From: Rattus norvegicus
Lineage: Eukaryota > Chordata > Mammalia > Rodentia > Muridae
NCBI RefSeq assembly: GCF_036323735.1
Contig: NC_086027.1
Location: 88,916,662-88,980,661, forward strand
Reading direction: 5' to 3'
Length of the DNA: 64,000 nucleotides
Under the pieces are notes generated by a model. The model saw only the letters and a list, made by a program, of their open reading frames with translations, did no database searches and was not told the origin of the DNA. This document shows positions 21,815-33,424 of the stretch, in pieces. A program made the position numbers and the translations under genes. Numbering within the stretch: the stretch's first letter is position 1; every line of letters starts with the position of its first letter.

Positions 21815-24240
21815 GCCCAGAGCTATCATTTCAGGTAGTCAACATAATACATATGAGAACTATCCAGCAGTATGTCTAAGCATGCAGTCCATACTTAGGA
21901 AGTTGATGCTACCCTCACGATAGTGCAAACATTTAATTTAGTAAGAAAACAGAGGGATGAAGTCATCACATGGACGTGAAGTCCTGACTCTAATCGGATG
22001 ACTCCCGCGCTGGCCAACAAGCCGTAAGAACAATTGTACCAACTTGGGAAAATGACCTCAGAAAAATTTTCCCAATCCTATTAGTGTCCCAGGGACAAAG
22101 CAAGCCATCACCTTCCCTTATCAGAAGGTTGAACGAGTGACTCAGGGCGGAAAGAAGCCAAGAAGCCCCTTCCTGCATGAATTACACAGAAGTCACGGTT
22201 GGCAAGAAATGGGTCTCTCATATCCATAAAATACATAATTAGTCAACTCAGTTACTTAAAGCCATAAGAAGGCTGTACCAGGCATGCAAACCGAGTGAAG
22301 AATATGCAAATCATGCAGCACTTGCCAAACCTTTCTCTGAATGACGGGGGCAGGGCGGGTGGTGGATACCAAGGTGCTTCAACAAGAAGGGAAGGGAGCT
22401 GTAACCTTTATCCGTTACACAAATTATTCGGGTGTATTTTGTTGGCAATGAAAACAGATGAGGACAGCTGCAGTCCCTGCCCTTTGAAACATGAATTTTG
22501 GGGGTCCGTTTATTTTTGTTTTGTGAGGTTGTTGGAGTGTAGACTGCCCAGAATCAGTGGCAGGGTTTTTGGTTGGTGTTTTTGTTTCCTGTTAGCTATG
22601 TCTGATCATCACTGTGCCCTCTGCTCGAAGATGAACCCCAACCACAGTGGTTATTCAAGATGCAGAATAAGGTAGAACCTTTCGGCTTTAAAATAAAGAA
22701 AAAGAACAGAGTCTGTCTGTGGTGTTTCGTTTCCTAGAATGGGTTTTAAGTCAAAGATTATAGGAAGTGCCTGCATTTTGGCATATTCTAGCAATGCAGG
22801 TCACCTGTCAAAGCGGCCTTTGAGTACTTTATCTAAACAGGTGAGTGAAGTGTAGGGGTTTCGGTGGAACTCAGTAAAGGGTGTGATTGTCAGTGAACTT
22901 TCAGCAGCGCTCAACTGTACCAGCGGTTCTCTGAGGTGTTGACACATACCTATGAACCCCGCTTCTCAGGAGAAGCCCTCTCAGGAAAGCTGATACTTGT
23001 TCCTAATTTCTCAGCCGTCCCTCATTTTCACCTTCTCGGTGAGAAAACACCACTCACTGTTTTCTATCCTTCCTCCGTCTCTCAGTCTTTATCCTTTTCT
23101 GTTTTTTCTCACCTCAAAAGCAGGAGTGATGTTTACCGTTTCAGATTAAGGAAGGGTCATAGAGAGGACTCTCTTAATTGGGGACAGTGGGTCTTCAAAT
23201 CTACTCTACTATGTATAGAAAGTCCACATAGAAGGAGAGTTTATAGACAACCCAGGTTCCTTTGTGAACCCTGCCTCCGGTAGATTCAGTTTCCTGTGAA
23301 GGTCACACAGGAACCTACAAGAACCATCTCATCTAGCCCTTGAGAGCATCCGAGTGTCACTTTGAGAGTGATCGACTAGCGCTCATGATGAAGGGACGGT
23401 TGACATCCACACCTCTTCCATGCATTTCCTAAACCGCAAGCTCGGAATTTGACAATACCTCCGACCCATCTCTCTAGTGTGCCGATAAGCACTCCACTTT
23501 GCACACTGTTTCCAAGTCTACAGAGAGTTTCAGCTGCCTGAGGCTATGATGTAAGGGCCTTTAGAGTAGAAACCAAATCCCTTTAAAGAAAGTCACAGCC
23601 TGGGAGAGCCCGGTCCTCTCACATCCACATATGTAAACAAGGAAATGGTAATACAGAATGTTAAAGCAGTGCCAATGAATTCTGGTTCAGAAACTCCCAT
23701 AAGATTTCTATTTGGAACCTACAAGTTGCAGTACAGATGCGAGTTCAGGTGGGTATAGTCAGTGTACAAAGTGGGACAGGGGAAAGGGGAGTGCGCCTAC
23801 ACACAAAAGCTCCTAAACTCATTACAAGGCCATTAAAACCACTTAAAGACAAACCCCTATGGATGTTGGAGAAGCTAGCTATGTAACCCACCCTCAGTTT
23901 AAAAAAAAAAAAAAAACTCCATAAAGAAGGAGTCTGACATTTTCCTGAAATACTTCTTGGTTCTCCAGACACTTCTTGACTCTTCACAGACTTGTAGTCT
24001 AAGGGAGGATGAGGTCACCTCACAGCCTGGAGACCACACAAGAGCTGTTCCCTAATGCCTATCCTGCCACACAGAGTACTGCAAAAGCTCTCTGTATGCT
24101 GCTTTCCTGGCAGGTTCTTTTCCTTTTCACTTTAGGAGAATAGAAGGGAATGAGAGCCTTAACGTGGCCATCTTCAACTCTCTCAGAAGCAATTAACAAC
24201 TCATAGCTGCACCTGCAAAATCCTAGCCAAGAGAAATAAT
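21815..24240. other. About 2.4 kb without recognised genes or repeats
   Basis: Open frames such as 22295-22675 (+) and 22936-23283 (+) lack splice context and look random. An A15 run occurs near 23900. This is one of the longest apparently repeat-free stretches in the window. Confidence 0.35.
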
Positions 24241-24249
24241 AACATAACT

Positions 24250-24282
24250 AAAAATAAAATAAAATAAAATAAAATAATCAAT
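24250..24282. repeat. (AAAAT)n simple repeat
   Basis: About six tandem AAAAT units. Confidence 0.95.
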
Positions 24283-24490
24283 CGTGTGCTTACCACACGC
24301 TAGCTCTCAGGCACAGTTGAGTTCCACATTCCCACTGGTGTTTCCTGTGATTCTATCGATTCAATTGGGGGTCTCCTGAGAGACTTGGCTGGTCTCTCAC
24401 TTGCCTAGGCACACATCCATCTCCTCAAGGGTGGAGACAGGGAAGGGAGATGTTACCTGCTCTAGTCTAAGCCTCGATCTACCTGGTTCT

Positions 24491-24875
24491 CAAGCTGGTA
24501 CAACCACTCTGGAAATCAGTCTGGAGGTTCCTCAGAAAATTGGACATCGTGCTGCCTGTGGACCCAGCTATACCTCTCCTGGGCATATACCCAAAAGGTG
24601 CCCCAACATATAACAAAGACACATGCTCCACTATGTTCATAGCAGCCTTATTTATAATAGCCAGAAGCTGGAAAGGACCCAGATGCCCTTCAACAGAGGA
24701 ATGGATACAGAAAATGTGGTACATCTACACAATGGAGTACTACTCAGCTATCAAAAACAATGACTCCATGAAATTCATAGGCAAATGGATGGGGCTAGAA
24801 TATATCATCCTGAGTGAGGCAACCCAATCACAGAAAAACACACATGGTATGCACTCAATGATAAGTGGATATTAG
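24491..24875 (+). pseudogene. L1 ORF2p C-terminal remnant
   Basis: About 127 codons stay open in the ORF2 frame, from LVQPLWKSVW-like residues to the terminal ISGY and a stop. This is only the tail of a protein of roughly 1,300 residues; the zinc-knuckle cysteines lie upstream of the break and are missing. It cannot act in retrotransposition. Confidence 0.9.
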
Positions 24876-25594
24876 CCCAAAAGCTCAGAATATCCAAGAT
24901 AAAATTCACAAACCACATGAAGCTCAAGAAGAAGGAAAACCGATGTTTTAGTCCTTCTTAGACGAGAGAACAAAAATACTCATGGAAGGAAATGCAGGGG
25001 AAAAGGGTGGAGCAGGAACTGAAGAAAAGCTCATCCGGAGACTGCCGGACCTGGGGATCCATCCCATATGCAGCCATCAAACCCAGTCACTGATGCCAAG
25101 AAGTGCTTGTAGACAGGAGCCAGATATGGACGTCTCCTGAGAGGCTCTGCCAGAGTCTTACTGATACAGATGAGGATGCTTGCAGCTAACCATTGGACAG
25201 AGCATTGGGACCCCAATGGGGGAGTTAGAGAAAGGACTGAAGGAGCTGAGGGGGTTTTCAATCACATAGGAAGAACAACAATGTTAACCAACCAGACCCC
25301 ACCAGAGCTCCCAGGGACTAAACCACCAACCAACGAGTACACATGGAGGGACCCGTGACTCCAGCTGCATATGTAGCAGAGGATGGCATTGTCTGGCATC
25401 AATAGGAGGAGAAGCCCTTGGTCATGTGAAGGCCCATTTCCCCAGTGTACGGTAATGCCAGGGCAGTGAGGTGGAGTGGATGAGTAGGACTGGGATCATC
25501 CTCATAGAAGCAGGGGGAGGGGAGAGGGAGAAAAGGTCATAACATTTGAAATATAAATACATAAAATGTCCAAGAAAAATAAAATTTAAAAAAG
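24491..25594 (+). mobile_element. L1 retrotransposon, 5'-truncated (ORF2 C-terminus + 3' UTR)
   Basis: The element starts inside the last part of ORF2 at 'agctggtacaaccactctgg' and continues through the ORF2 stop at 24873-24875 into a long 3' UTR ending in an A-rich tail near 25594. The translated end includes IPLLGIYPKGAPTY, ARSWKGPRCPSTEEWIQKMW and YYSAIKNN, standard ORF2 C-terminal motifs. Endonuclease and reverse transcriptase domains are absent, so it is a dead copy. Its 3' UTR differs from that of the L1 at 52.1 kb, which suggests an older or different subfamily. No convincing target duplication was seen. Confidence 0.93.
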
Positions 25595-25769
25595 ACACAG
25601 CTGACATGCCCCTATTTGCTTTTAGTCCATGGCTCTGCAGGTCCAGCAGCTATAACACACCTTAGGAGGCCAGACCGTGGCCTCAGTACTCAATGGCAGA
25701 AAGAGAGAGACCAAAGTTTTTCTGGACCGCCACAGCCTGAGCTAACTTGGGGACATAAACTGGGCCAGC

Positions 25770-25866
25770 TGGCACGGACGCTCAGCAAGTGAGAGGTGTT
25801 TGGTGCCAGACCTGATGAGCTGAGCTCTGTCGCTGGGACCATGGCTTCCACAAGTCATCTTCTGGC

Positions 25867-25918
<52 letters not shown>

Positions 25919-25975
25919 TGGTACAGACGCACACGCACACCCGCAGGTCAATAAATGTCATTTAAAAATAAAGTG
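25770..25975 (+). mobile_element. B4-family SINE (B4A-like) with internal CA repeat
   Basis: 'gctcagcaagtgagaggtgt', 'ttggtgccagacctgatgag' and 'cacaagtcatcttctggcct' match the B4A-like order. The CA array follows at 25870-25916, then a terminal 'caataaatgtcatttaaaaa' tail. Confidence 0.7.
25870..25916. repeat. (CA)n microsatellite
   Basis: A pure CA run of about 23 units inside the 3' part of a B4-type SINE. Confidence 0.97.
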
Positions 25976-26076
25976 TGGGGCACTGAATGATGCTCCCTCG
26001 TCCATCACAGCTGGAATCTGATCCAGAGAGCTTTCTAGGTTTTGTTGTTGTTGTTCTCGTTTTGCTCTTAAGTTTT

Positions 26077-26171
26077 TTTTTTTTGGTTCTTTTTTTCGGA
26101 GCTGGGGACCGAACCCAGGACCTTGCGCTTCCTAGGTAAACGCTCTACCACTGAGCTAAATCCCCAGCCCC
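26077..26171 (-). mobile_element. ID SINE, antisense
   Basis: The reverse of a near-consensus ID: a poly-T tail, 'ggagctggggaccgaaccca', 'ggaccttgcgcttcctaggt' and 'accactgagctaaatcccca'. A perfect 14-bp duplication tgctcttaagtttt occurs at 26063-26076 and 26172-26185. Young insertion adjoining the tail of an antisense B3. Confidence 0.95.
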
Positions 26172-26194
26172 TGCTCTTAAGTTTTAAAGAGTTG

Positions 26195-26410
26195 CTTATG
26201 TATTATTTTTATGTGTGAGGACGTTTTGCTTGAGTCTAGGTGCGTGCACCCTGTGCAAGCCTGGTGCCTGCTGTGGCCAGGAGAGGGCATCCAATTCCAT
26301 AAAACTGGAGTCATAATTAAGTTTGGCATCATATGGGTACTAAGAATCACACCCGAATCCTCTGGATGAGTAGCCAGTACTCTTGATGGCTAAGTCATCT
26401 CTCCACCCTG
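26195..26410 (-). mobile_element. B3 SINE, antisense
   Basis: 'gtattatttttatgtgtgag', 'gcctggtgcctgctgtggcc', 'aggagagggcatccaattcc' and 'ggctaagtcatctctccacc' give the reverse of a B3 from tail to head. Confidence 0.85.
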
Positions 26411-26484
26411 ATTCAGTTTTAGCTGTAATACCCCAGAATATACCAGACCTTCCAAAAATATCTTTACTCCTGGGAGTCAGGATG

Positions 26485-26508
26485 AGATTGATTGATTGAT
26501 TGATTGAG
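26485..26508. repeat. (ATTG)n simple repeat
   Basis: Five to six tandem GATT units at the tail side of the neighbouring antisense L1 fragment. Confidence 0.9.
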
Positions 26509-26745
26509 TTTACTTCTCAACTACAGTTTCCCTCCTCCTCTCCTCCTGGTCCCTACCTCCAACCTTTCCTTTTCCGTACCTCCCACCCCGTCTACACCTC
26601 CTATGTTTCTCTTCAGAAGAAATAGTAGGTCTCCCGTGGATATCAACCAGCCTTGGCATATCAAGTTGCAGTAAGACTAGGCACCCCATCTCTTATAAAG
26701 GCTAGGTGAGGTCCCCCAGTAGGAGGAAAGGGCAGGACATGTATT
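26509..26745 (-). mobile_element. L1 (Lx-like) 3' UTR fragment, antisense
   Basis: 'tacttctcaactacagtttc', 'gtggatatcaaccagccttg' and 'tcaagttgcagtaagactag' are the reverse of a well-known older rodent L1 3' UTR. Only the UTR survives. Confidence 0.75.
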
Positions 26746-26749
26746 TTTA

Positions 26750-27400
26750 AGAAAATGTATCCTCCCATTCTGACTTCAGAAGCTCAATGGATTGAGCTCA
26801 GGTTTGGTCCAGGAGCACTTGATGCAACATTAGGCTTAACATAGTGTCCTCGACACAGTGAACCGAGCTTTCTCAGTCTTCACACACTCCTAAGCTGGCA
26901 TCTTGAACTCATATTGTCAAATGTGCCAGGGCTTCAGTTCCCTTAGTTCTGTACTAGGCAAGAGATCACTTGAGATCGCTGTGAGGTACGGTTTCTAGGT
27001 TAGTGTGGTACATTGACCAGAAGAGACAAGGGTGTGAGGACTCACTATAGCTTACAAAGATAATTAGGGCTCCAGATAGCTTGGTCCTGTGAACACACAA
27101 ACACACATGTGTGCACACACACCACCCAAGATAGACCTCGGGCTGATTCTACAAAGAACTTCCTGCTGGTTACCAGGGATGGCTGTGTGTTTCAAGCTGA
27201 CTTTTGATTGCCATACAGAAAGGATAATTTCAGGAAACAGGTTCTCCTGTTCCTGCCCATTCTCCACTGTCACACCAGCATATTTTTATAATCAAATAAA
27301 CCCTTGTGAAATGAAGAAGGGGATAAAACTGTGAGAGATAGTTGACAGAGTCTGTTCATGAGTATTCTGTGCTTCAAGTCCCTCCTGGACCAGCAAAACT
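26750..27400. other. No recognised feature
   Basis: Single-copy in appearance, with a short CA-rich patch at 27095-27122. Confidence 0.3.
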
Positions 27401-27407
27401 CTCATTT

Positions 27408-27546
27408 TTGCCTGACTTGGTGGCTTATACCTCTAATCTCAGCACGTGGAAGAAAGAGGCAGGCCAATCTCTGTGAGTTCAAGGACAGCCTTTTCTACAT
27501 AGCCGGGGCTAACCAGCGATGCACAGTAAGATCCTGTCTCTAAACA
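27408..27546 (+). mobile_element. B1 SINE
   Basis: 'gcctgacttggtggcttata', 'cctctaatctcagcacgtgg', 'aggccaatctctgtgagttc', ending in 'aagatcctgtctctaaacac'. A full-length but diverged B1. Confidence 0.88.
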
Positions 27547-27549
27547 CTT

Positions 27550-28160
27550 ATATTTTTCAAATAAGTTCTCAAACATTCTCAGAAGTGTCCCCCTGACATC
27601 TCTTTAGCTTTGGCCTGCTAAGAAACTGTATGAGCGGCCTCCCTTTCTTCCTTGATCTTAAGGCTCAGGAGATCCAGCCATGAGTGGCCTTTGAAAAGCT
27701 TCTTCCAAAGACATTTATTTGACCTCTCTTTGAGGATGGTGACATGGCTATAAATGGTCCAATTATCTTATTTTTCTCCTTCCACAGTCTCTCCCTCCAG
27801 GAGAGCTCTCAAATTTTTTGAGAACTACTTCTGCTGTCTTTTAAATTTACCCTAAAACCACAAGTCAAATGCAAACCTGGGACACACAAGAAGGTGAGGG
27901 AAAATCTCAAGGGTTTAGTACACGAGAAACACCACAAACTCCATCAGGGGTTCAGTATCTTGAACTCTTTACATTACTAAGTCAGAGGAAGGCTCCATGA
28001 GTTGGCACCCAGGCCTGTGCCTTGCTCTGAATGTTGCTGCCATGTCTAGAGGACTTGACCATGAGGTGTATTTTCTCCTGGGCCCCTTCAGCTTTGTGCT
28101 ACATAATAAAGCACCTTTATCAGACCTCTGTCTCCACCATTCTTCAAAATAACTAAGGAA
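27550..28160. other. No recognised feature
   Basis: No exon or repeat recognised. Confidence 0.3.
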
Positions 28161-28164
28161 TGTT

Positions 28165-28512
28165 GTGTTCTCTGCTTTCTTCCTTGCTGTGACAAACGCT
28201 TAACAAAGCAACCTAAGGAAGGAAGGTTTATTTTAGCCTGACATTCAAGGGATACAGTTCATCATACATTTGGTAGGAGTGGCAGCAGGGATGTGAGGCC
28301 GTTGGTAATGTACACCCACAGTCAGAAGGCAGAGGGTGAGGCCATTGTCTCCATTTTATTAAGTTTGAGCCCCAAGCCCTGAGGTGGTACCCTTAGAATG
28401 TGTTAGTACTCTATTAATGTAATCTAGATAATGCCTCACAGACATTCTCAGAGGACGGTTTCCATGGTAACTGTGAATCATGCCAAGTTGACAATCAGTG
28501 TTAACCTTCACA
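28165..28512 (-). mobile_element. MaLR-type LTR, antisense
   Basis: 'ttccttgctgtgacaaacgc', 'ggaaggaaggtttattttag' and 'tgccaagttgacaatcagtg' place this with the antisense MT/ORR1-like LTRs. The middle is diverged. Confidence 0.6.
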
Positions 28513-28564
28513 AATAAACACCTATTGTTTGGTGGTGAGGAACTATCTCAGTTTATTGGTAGTT

Positions 28565-29303
28565 ACCTCAGTTAGGCTTCTATTGTTGTGATTTGTGATG
28601 GTTTGTATATGCTTGGCCCAAGGAGTGGCTCTATTTGGAAGTGTGGCCTTGGAGTAGGTAGTCACTGTGGGCATAGGCTTAAAACCTAGCTGCCCGGAAG
28701 TCAGTCTTCCACTAGCAGCCAGCAGATGATGATGTAGAACTCTCTGCTCTGCCTGCACCATGACTGCCTGGATGCTGCCATGCTCCCACCTTGAAGATGA
28801 TGGGCTGAACCTCTGAGCCAGTAAGTCACTCCAATTAAATGTTGTCCTTTATAAGACTTGCCTTGGTCATGGTGTCTATTCACAGCCTTAAAACCCTAAC
28901 TAAGACATGATGAAACACCATGACCAAAAAAAACTCGGGGCAGCAAAGGTTTTATTTCATCTTATAGATTCATATCACAGCCTATCACTGAACAAAAATA
29001 GGGTAGAAACTCTAACAGGGCTGGAACTTGGAAGGCAATGGTGAGTACAGAGGCCATGGAGGGGTGCTGCTTACTGGCTTGCTCCCCATGGCTTTCTCAG
29101 CTTGCTTTCTTATAGAATCCAGGACCACCAGTCCAGAGATGACATCACCCACATGGGCTGGGCCCTCTTCCATCAACTACTGATTAAGAAGATGCCCAAT
29201 AGACTTTCTAACAGCCCTGTCTTAGTGAGGCACTTTCTGAATCGAGGTTCCCTCCTCTCTGATGCCTCTAGCATGTATCGAGTTAACATAAAACTAACCA
29301 TCA
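28565..29303 (-). mobile_element. MaLR-type LTR, antisense, split by another LTR
   Basis: The left piece (28565-28593) reads 'cagttaggcttctattgttg' and the right piece (28908-29303) resumes at 'tgatgaaacaccatgaccaa'. It continues through 'ggccatggaggggtgctgct' and 'tgggctgggccctcttccat' to 'cataaaactaaccatca'. Removing the insert and one target copy restores a continuous LTR of about 420 bp. Confidence 0.8.
28594..28907 (+). mobile_element. ORR1-type MaLR solo LTR nested in an antisense LTR
   Basis: A TG...CA-bounded LTR of 314 bp. It starts 'tgtgatggtttgtatatgct', keeps 'tagaactctctgctctgcct', AATTAAA, 'ctttataagacttgccttgg', and ends 'aaccctaactaagaca'. The flanking 5-mers tgatt (28589-28593) and tgatg (28908-28912) agree at four of five bases, fitting the 5-bp duplication of ERVL-type integration. 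The orientation is opposite to its host LTR. Confidence 0.85.
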
Positions 29304-29304
29304 G

Positions 29305-29705
29305 AGCAGTTTAAGGCTTCATTCAGTCATTCACCTTCAGGCATTATGTCTGGGCTGAAGGAACATTGGGAGGATGGAGAATCAAGCTCACCGTCTTTCC
29401 AGGACTTCCCTTACCTCAGCAATCTCAAAAGCTTCCCTTATTTCCAGTCATGATTTGCATGCTTTTCAGCTTGGGTCAATGTCTCTGGCATTCATCACTG
29501 TGTGCAGCCAGAGAATCTTAAGTGAATACAAGGTATTCTGGGATTTCAGGAAAAAAAAAAACCCAATGAGGCTGTTTAATTTGACTTAGTTGTGGTCGTT
29601 CAAACATCAGAACACCATCTGTCTTCTCTGTCCTCTTTAACTTCCTCCTTAGTGATGAAGTCTGGGATTGAAAAACTTAAACGACACAATGTGAGAGCAG
29701 AGGAG
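29305..29705. other. No recognised feature
   Basis: No repeat or exon recognised; a short A-run near 29551. Confidence 0.3.
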
Positions 29706-29708
29706 GAC

Positions 29709-30069
29709 TGTCTTAATTAGGGTTTCACTGCTGTGAAGAGACACCATGACCATGCTACTCTCATAAAGGCAAACATTTGATTGGGGCTGGCTTACAGTTT
29801 CAGAGGTTCAGTCCATTATCATCATGGCAGGAAGCATGGTGATATGCAGTCAACCATGGTGCTGGAGAAGGAGCTGAGAGTTCTACATCTGGATTGGCAG
29901 GCAGCAGGAAAAGAGAGTGACACTGGGCCTGGCCTGAACTTCAGAAACCTCAGAGACCACCCCCAGTGACACACATCCTCCAACAAGGCCACACCTACTC
30001 CAATAAGACCACACCTCTCAATAGTGCCCCTCTCTGTGAGCCCACAGAGGCCATTTCATTCAAACCACA
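29709..30069 (-). mobile_element. ORR1-type MaLR LTR, antisense
   Basis: Reads 'tgtcttaattagggtttcac', 'aagagacaccatgaccatgc', 'ttgattggggctggcttaca', 'ctgagagttctacatctgga', 'ctccaacaaggccacaccta' and ends 'cattcaaaccaca'. This is the reverse of the element at 28594 and at 38224. The flanking bases do not give a clear 5-bp duplication. Confidence 0.85.
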
Positions 30070-30074
30070 AGTAT

Positions 30075-32090
30075 AGACATATTTCGTAAGTCCTGAAGAA
30101 TTTACCAACTGGACCACAGCTCTGCTTTGTGAAAAAGAGGCAAGACACCAGCGTTTCAATCCAGGCACCTTACAGACTGAGATTAAAACAACCCAACAGC
30201 AAAGCTTTGGGCACCAGAAATGCGATGCTATTTCATGTATTCTCATCTTCAAAACATTTAAATATTATGGGAAGTCCCCTTGATGTGCATCCGAAACTAC
30301 TGTGTTTGGAATATCCATTTGATTTAAAGTGGTAGGGCTATTCCAGTAAAATGTGAGTGACAGTCACAAGTCTCGTCACATATATCTTAATTATGCATAA
30401 TTAGTCATAACATAGATAATTATTGTAGGTTACATAATTGATAATTAAAAGCAGACACTGGTGTCATATTAAAAAAAATAAAGATTTTTTTCCTCTATTA
30501 ATTTAGAAATTCTAGACTGTGATTGCTTTCAGTGCTCAAGCCACAATCTTCATTGGGAGGGCAACTCAATTGGTTGTATTTAGAAATGGGACTACAGAAA
30601 CAATAAAGTAAACTGACAAAGTCAATACAGCCTCGGCTGCTAGCTGCGTGTGGCCAGGCTGTCCTCATGGAGCTATGATCACGTAGTAAGGGTAGAATAA
30701 ACACAGGCCATGTTGGAGCAGCCTGTGAGAGACCATTCATCAGGTCAGGTGTCCATCCATTACAGGAAAACTGTCCCACCTATAAGGTGCACATGGCCAG
30801 GCAAGGCATCTTCTGGATGGACTGGTGAATTGCTGTCCATTTTTCCAGGAAACAGGCTGAGGGTGTTTTGTTTTTAACCACACTGCAAGGAATCCCTGTG
30901 AGAGCCAACAGCACAGCCCATGAGTGGGTGAGGCCTACCATCTCTGCTGAACTCACGATCTTCAAGCCCTTAGAGCTGTACAATGAGAGAATACACACAC
31001 TTTGGATGACAACAGAAGAGCAGGTGACCTGCTACACAAGCCTGAGTCAGAAGCCAAGAGGCATCTGCTAGGACATGTTCAGATTCTTTTTCCCTGTGAA
31101 TATCTAGAGGATGGTATCAGTGATGTAGGACAGAAGGTAAGGCTGAATAGTGGCCCTCAAGGCCCTTCCTTTCCCTGGAGACCCACTTCCTGTAGCAAGA
31201 CCCCATCTTCCAACATCTCCACAACCTCCCCAAACAGTGAAGCCACCAACCATCACTGTCGTCTTCTCAGCACTCCCTGTGTACATCATCAACCCAAGCT
31301 TGTTCAATTACGATACAAAGAAAACCTGACTATTGACACTTGTATAGAATATCAAGGCCTCAGCAAACCCATTTGCTGATCAATGTTTCCAAGGAGGAGA
31401 GATTAAGCTAGTAAAATCCCCTGATTGTCACCACATCATCAAAGAGTTAGTGACTTCAAGTTCCTTTCTGAAGGGAGAGAGAGATCTCCATCATTAGCTT
31501 AAATTAATAATAGCTTCTCACTGACAAACAGTACCGAGAGTTATGACTCATAATGAAGATACATTTCACTGACATAAATCACATCTTTAGCCTTGTAATG
31601 GCAGTGTGTGAAAGTGAGATCAAAAGACTTTGAATACAATTTCGATAATTTTACAACTTCTAAGAACACGTTAGGATCCACTTTATTTGTTCAAGTCCAT
31701 ATAATCATACTTAATGATCAGTGAGGTTTTTTTTATCATGATCTCCCTTTATATAATATGTAATATAATGAGAGAAGAGGAAAATCTTTCAGAAGATTTT
31801 CTTCTGTTCTCACATCACCAGTCAAAAGCAGACAGGATATATCACAAGGAAAGACTGCTTTTAATAGAATGGTCACTACTGCCTCCGAGTGGTGGGTTAT
31901 TTTCAGAGTTTAAATTTCATTTCAAGAGTTAAGTTCCAGCTTAACAGGAGAGAATTCTAACACAGGGTACACGTCATTTTAAGTTTTTGTTTTGACCTAA
32001 GACTATAGCTTAGGAGTATGAAGAATACATTTTATTTAGAGAAAATTTAAGATCTCTAAAATAAATCAATGTCACAGGGTGACAGTGGCC
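30075..32090. other. About 2 kb AT-rich, no recognised genes or repeats
   Basis: A perfect 16-bp AT-rich palindrome sits at 30388-30403. Frames at 31002-31379 (+) and 31104-31307 (-) are on opposite strands of the same segment and lack splice sites. Confidence 0.35.
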
Positions 32091-32092
32091 AG

Positions 32093-32456
32093 GGTGATGG
32101 CTAATTTTGATTGGATAGTCATCTTGGAGAATGTGTATGAGGTCGCTTCCAGGGAAGATGAACAGAGACTATAAAACTCTCTGTTGGTGAGGGTCAGTTC
32201 CTAGGCTGACATTTCTGACTGAACAAAAGGGGGAAAGGAGCCCAGCTAAACACCAGCCTTCGTCTCTCTTCTGATTCCTCCCTACGGATGTGATGTAACC
32301 AGCCACCTCTGGCTCCACCCTCCCACGCCCACCCTGTCACACCTCCCCTGCCACGATGACGAACTGCATCCCTCTCAAACTCTAAGCCAGGAGAAATCCT
32401 TTGTTTCTTCAGTTGATTATCATGAGGCCTTTGGTCAAGGGGTGAGGAAAGTAACC
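32093..32456 (+). mobile_element. MaLR-type LTR (MT-like)
   Basis: 'gtgatggctaattttgattg', 'tccctacggatgtgatgtaa', 'ccagccacctctggctccac', 'caaactctaagccaggagaa', 'atcatgaggcctttggtcaa' and the end 'ggaaagtaac' follow the rodent MaLR LTR order. Confidence 0.65.
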
Positions 32457-32459
32457 CAT

Positions 32460-33420
32460 ATGCCCATCTGTGTCCTCAGCCATCTGTGCCCTGTGAACAA
32501 ACAGATCGCTCCAAGTGCTCAGGGTCTTTCCCCAGGACGTGCTCCTGGACCCCCATGCTATGCTCTCTTGGCAGCAATGCCATCTTCAATCCCTGAAAAG
32601 GCAGGAGGACCGCCGGGCTCTTAAGACGCCTCCTTGTTTATAAAATAACTCTGTAAAAAGAAATGTGTTATTGTCAAGCAGAGCACATCTCCCGCACTTA
32701 GTGGTTTGTTTTCTTTTTTTGTTTTTTTTTCCTCATAATGGTGGATTCACACTTGAGTTGGTCAAAAAAATAAAGATGTGGCTACAGTTAAGAAGGGGTG
32801 AACTTAAGCAAATTGTACACTCATGCAGATTGACAGCTAGCAACATAATTGGAGTAGATCTGACCTAACCCAACGATTAGCATGGTTTTGGAATTTTTAC
32901 TAACTGAACCATTATAGTGCCTTGGCTCTTTCTTAGCCTTGAAGTAGGCTGAGTAAACTAAGAAAATGGGGGAAAATGACAACGTGGTCTTTGAGGAAAA
33001 GAATGGATAGTAACATCCAAATCGTGGGCACCTCCAGGAGAGCCGACAAGGCACGCACAAACTGAGGAAGCCTCTACAGGCCAGCAGGCCAGGCTAGGAC
33101 CCTGGTGCATGGGAAGCCACTCAGCATGTACAGGAGGGCAGGCTGCAGAGGCCTGTGGATCCCGCCTAACACCATGTGTGGCTGAGAGAATCCTGGAAGA
33201 GCAGGTAAAGCGTGCCAACCAGGGGAAGGAACCGGGGAAAATAAGAAGAGTAAAGATGACTCTGGATAAAGACAGAACCCACAACACACAAGAGCTTCTT
33301 CTCAAAAACTACAAACCTCTCATTTTAAAAGTATAAACTCTGTGGGCTTTCTTTACCCCGTTGCACTACCAGGGGGCATTTCAGACATCAAATGTCACAC
33401 ACCCACACATACACACATAT
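32460..33420. other. No recognised feature
   Basis: The patch 33035-33330 is relatively GC-rich for this window and carries short frames on both strands, but I see no convincing exon. Confidence 0.3.
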
Positions 33421-33424
33421 TATA

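Noticed and set aside
32958..33336. GC-richer patch with frames on both strands, possible exon
   Set aside because: No convincing acceptor/donor pair in a consistent frame; left as unresolved background.
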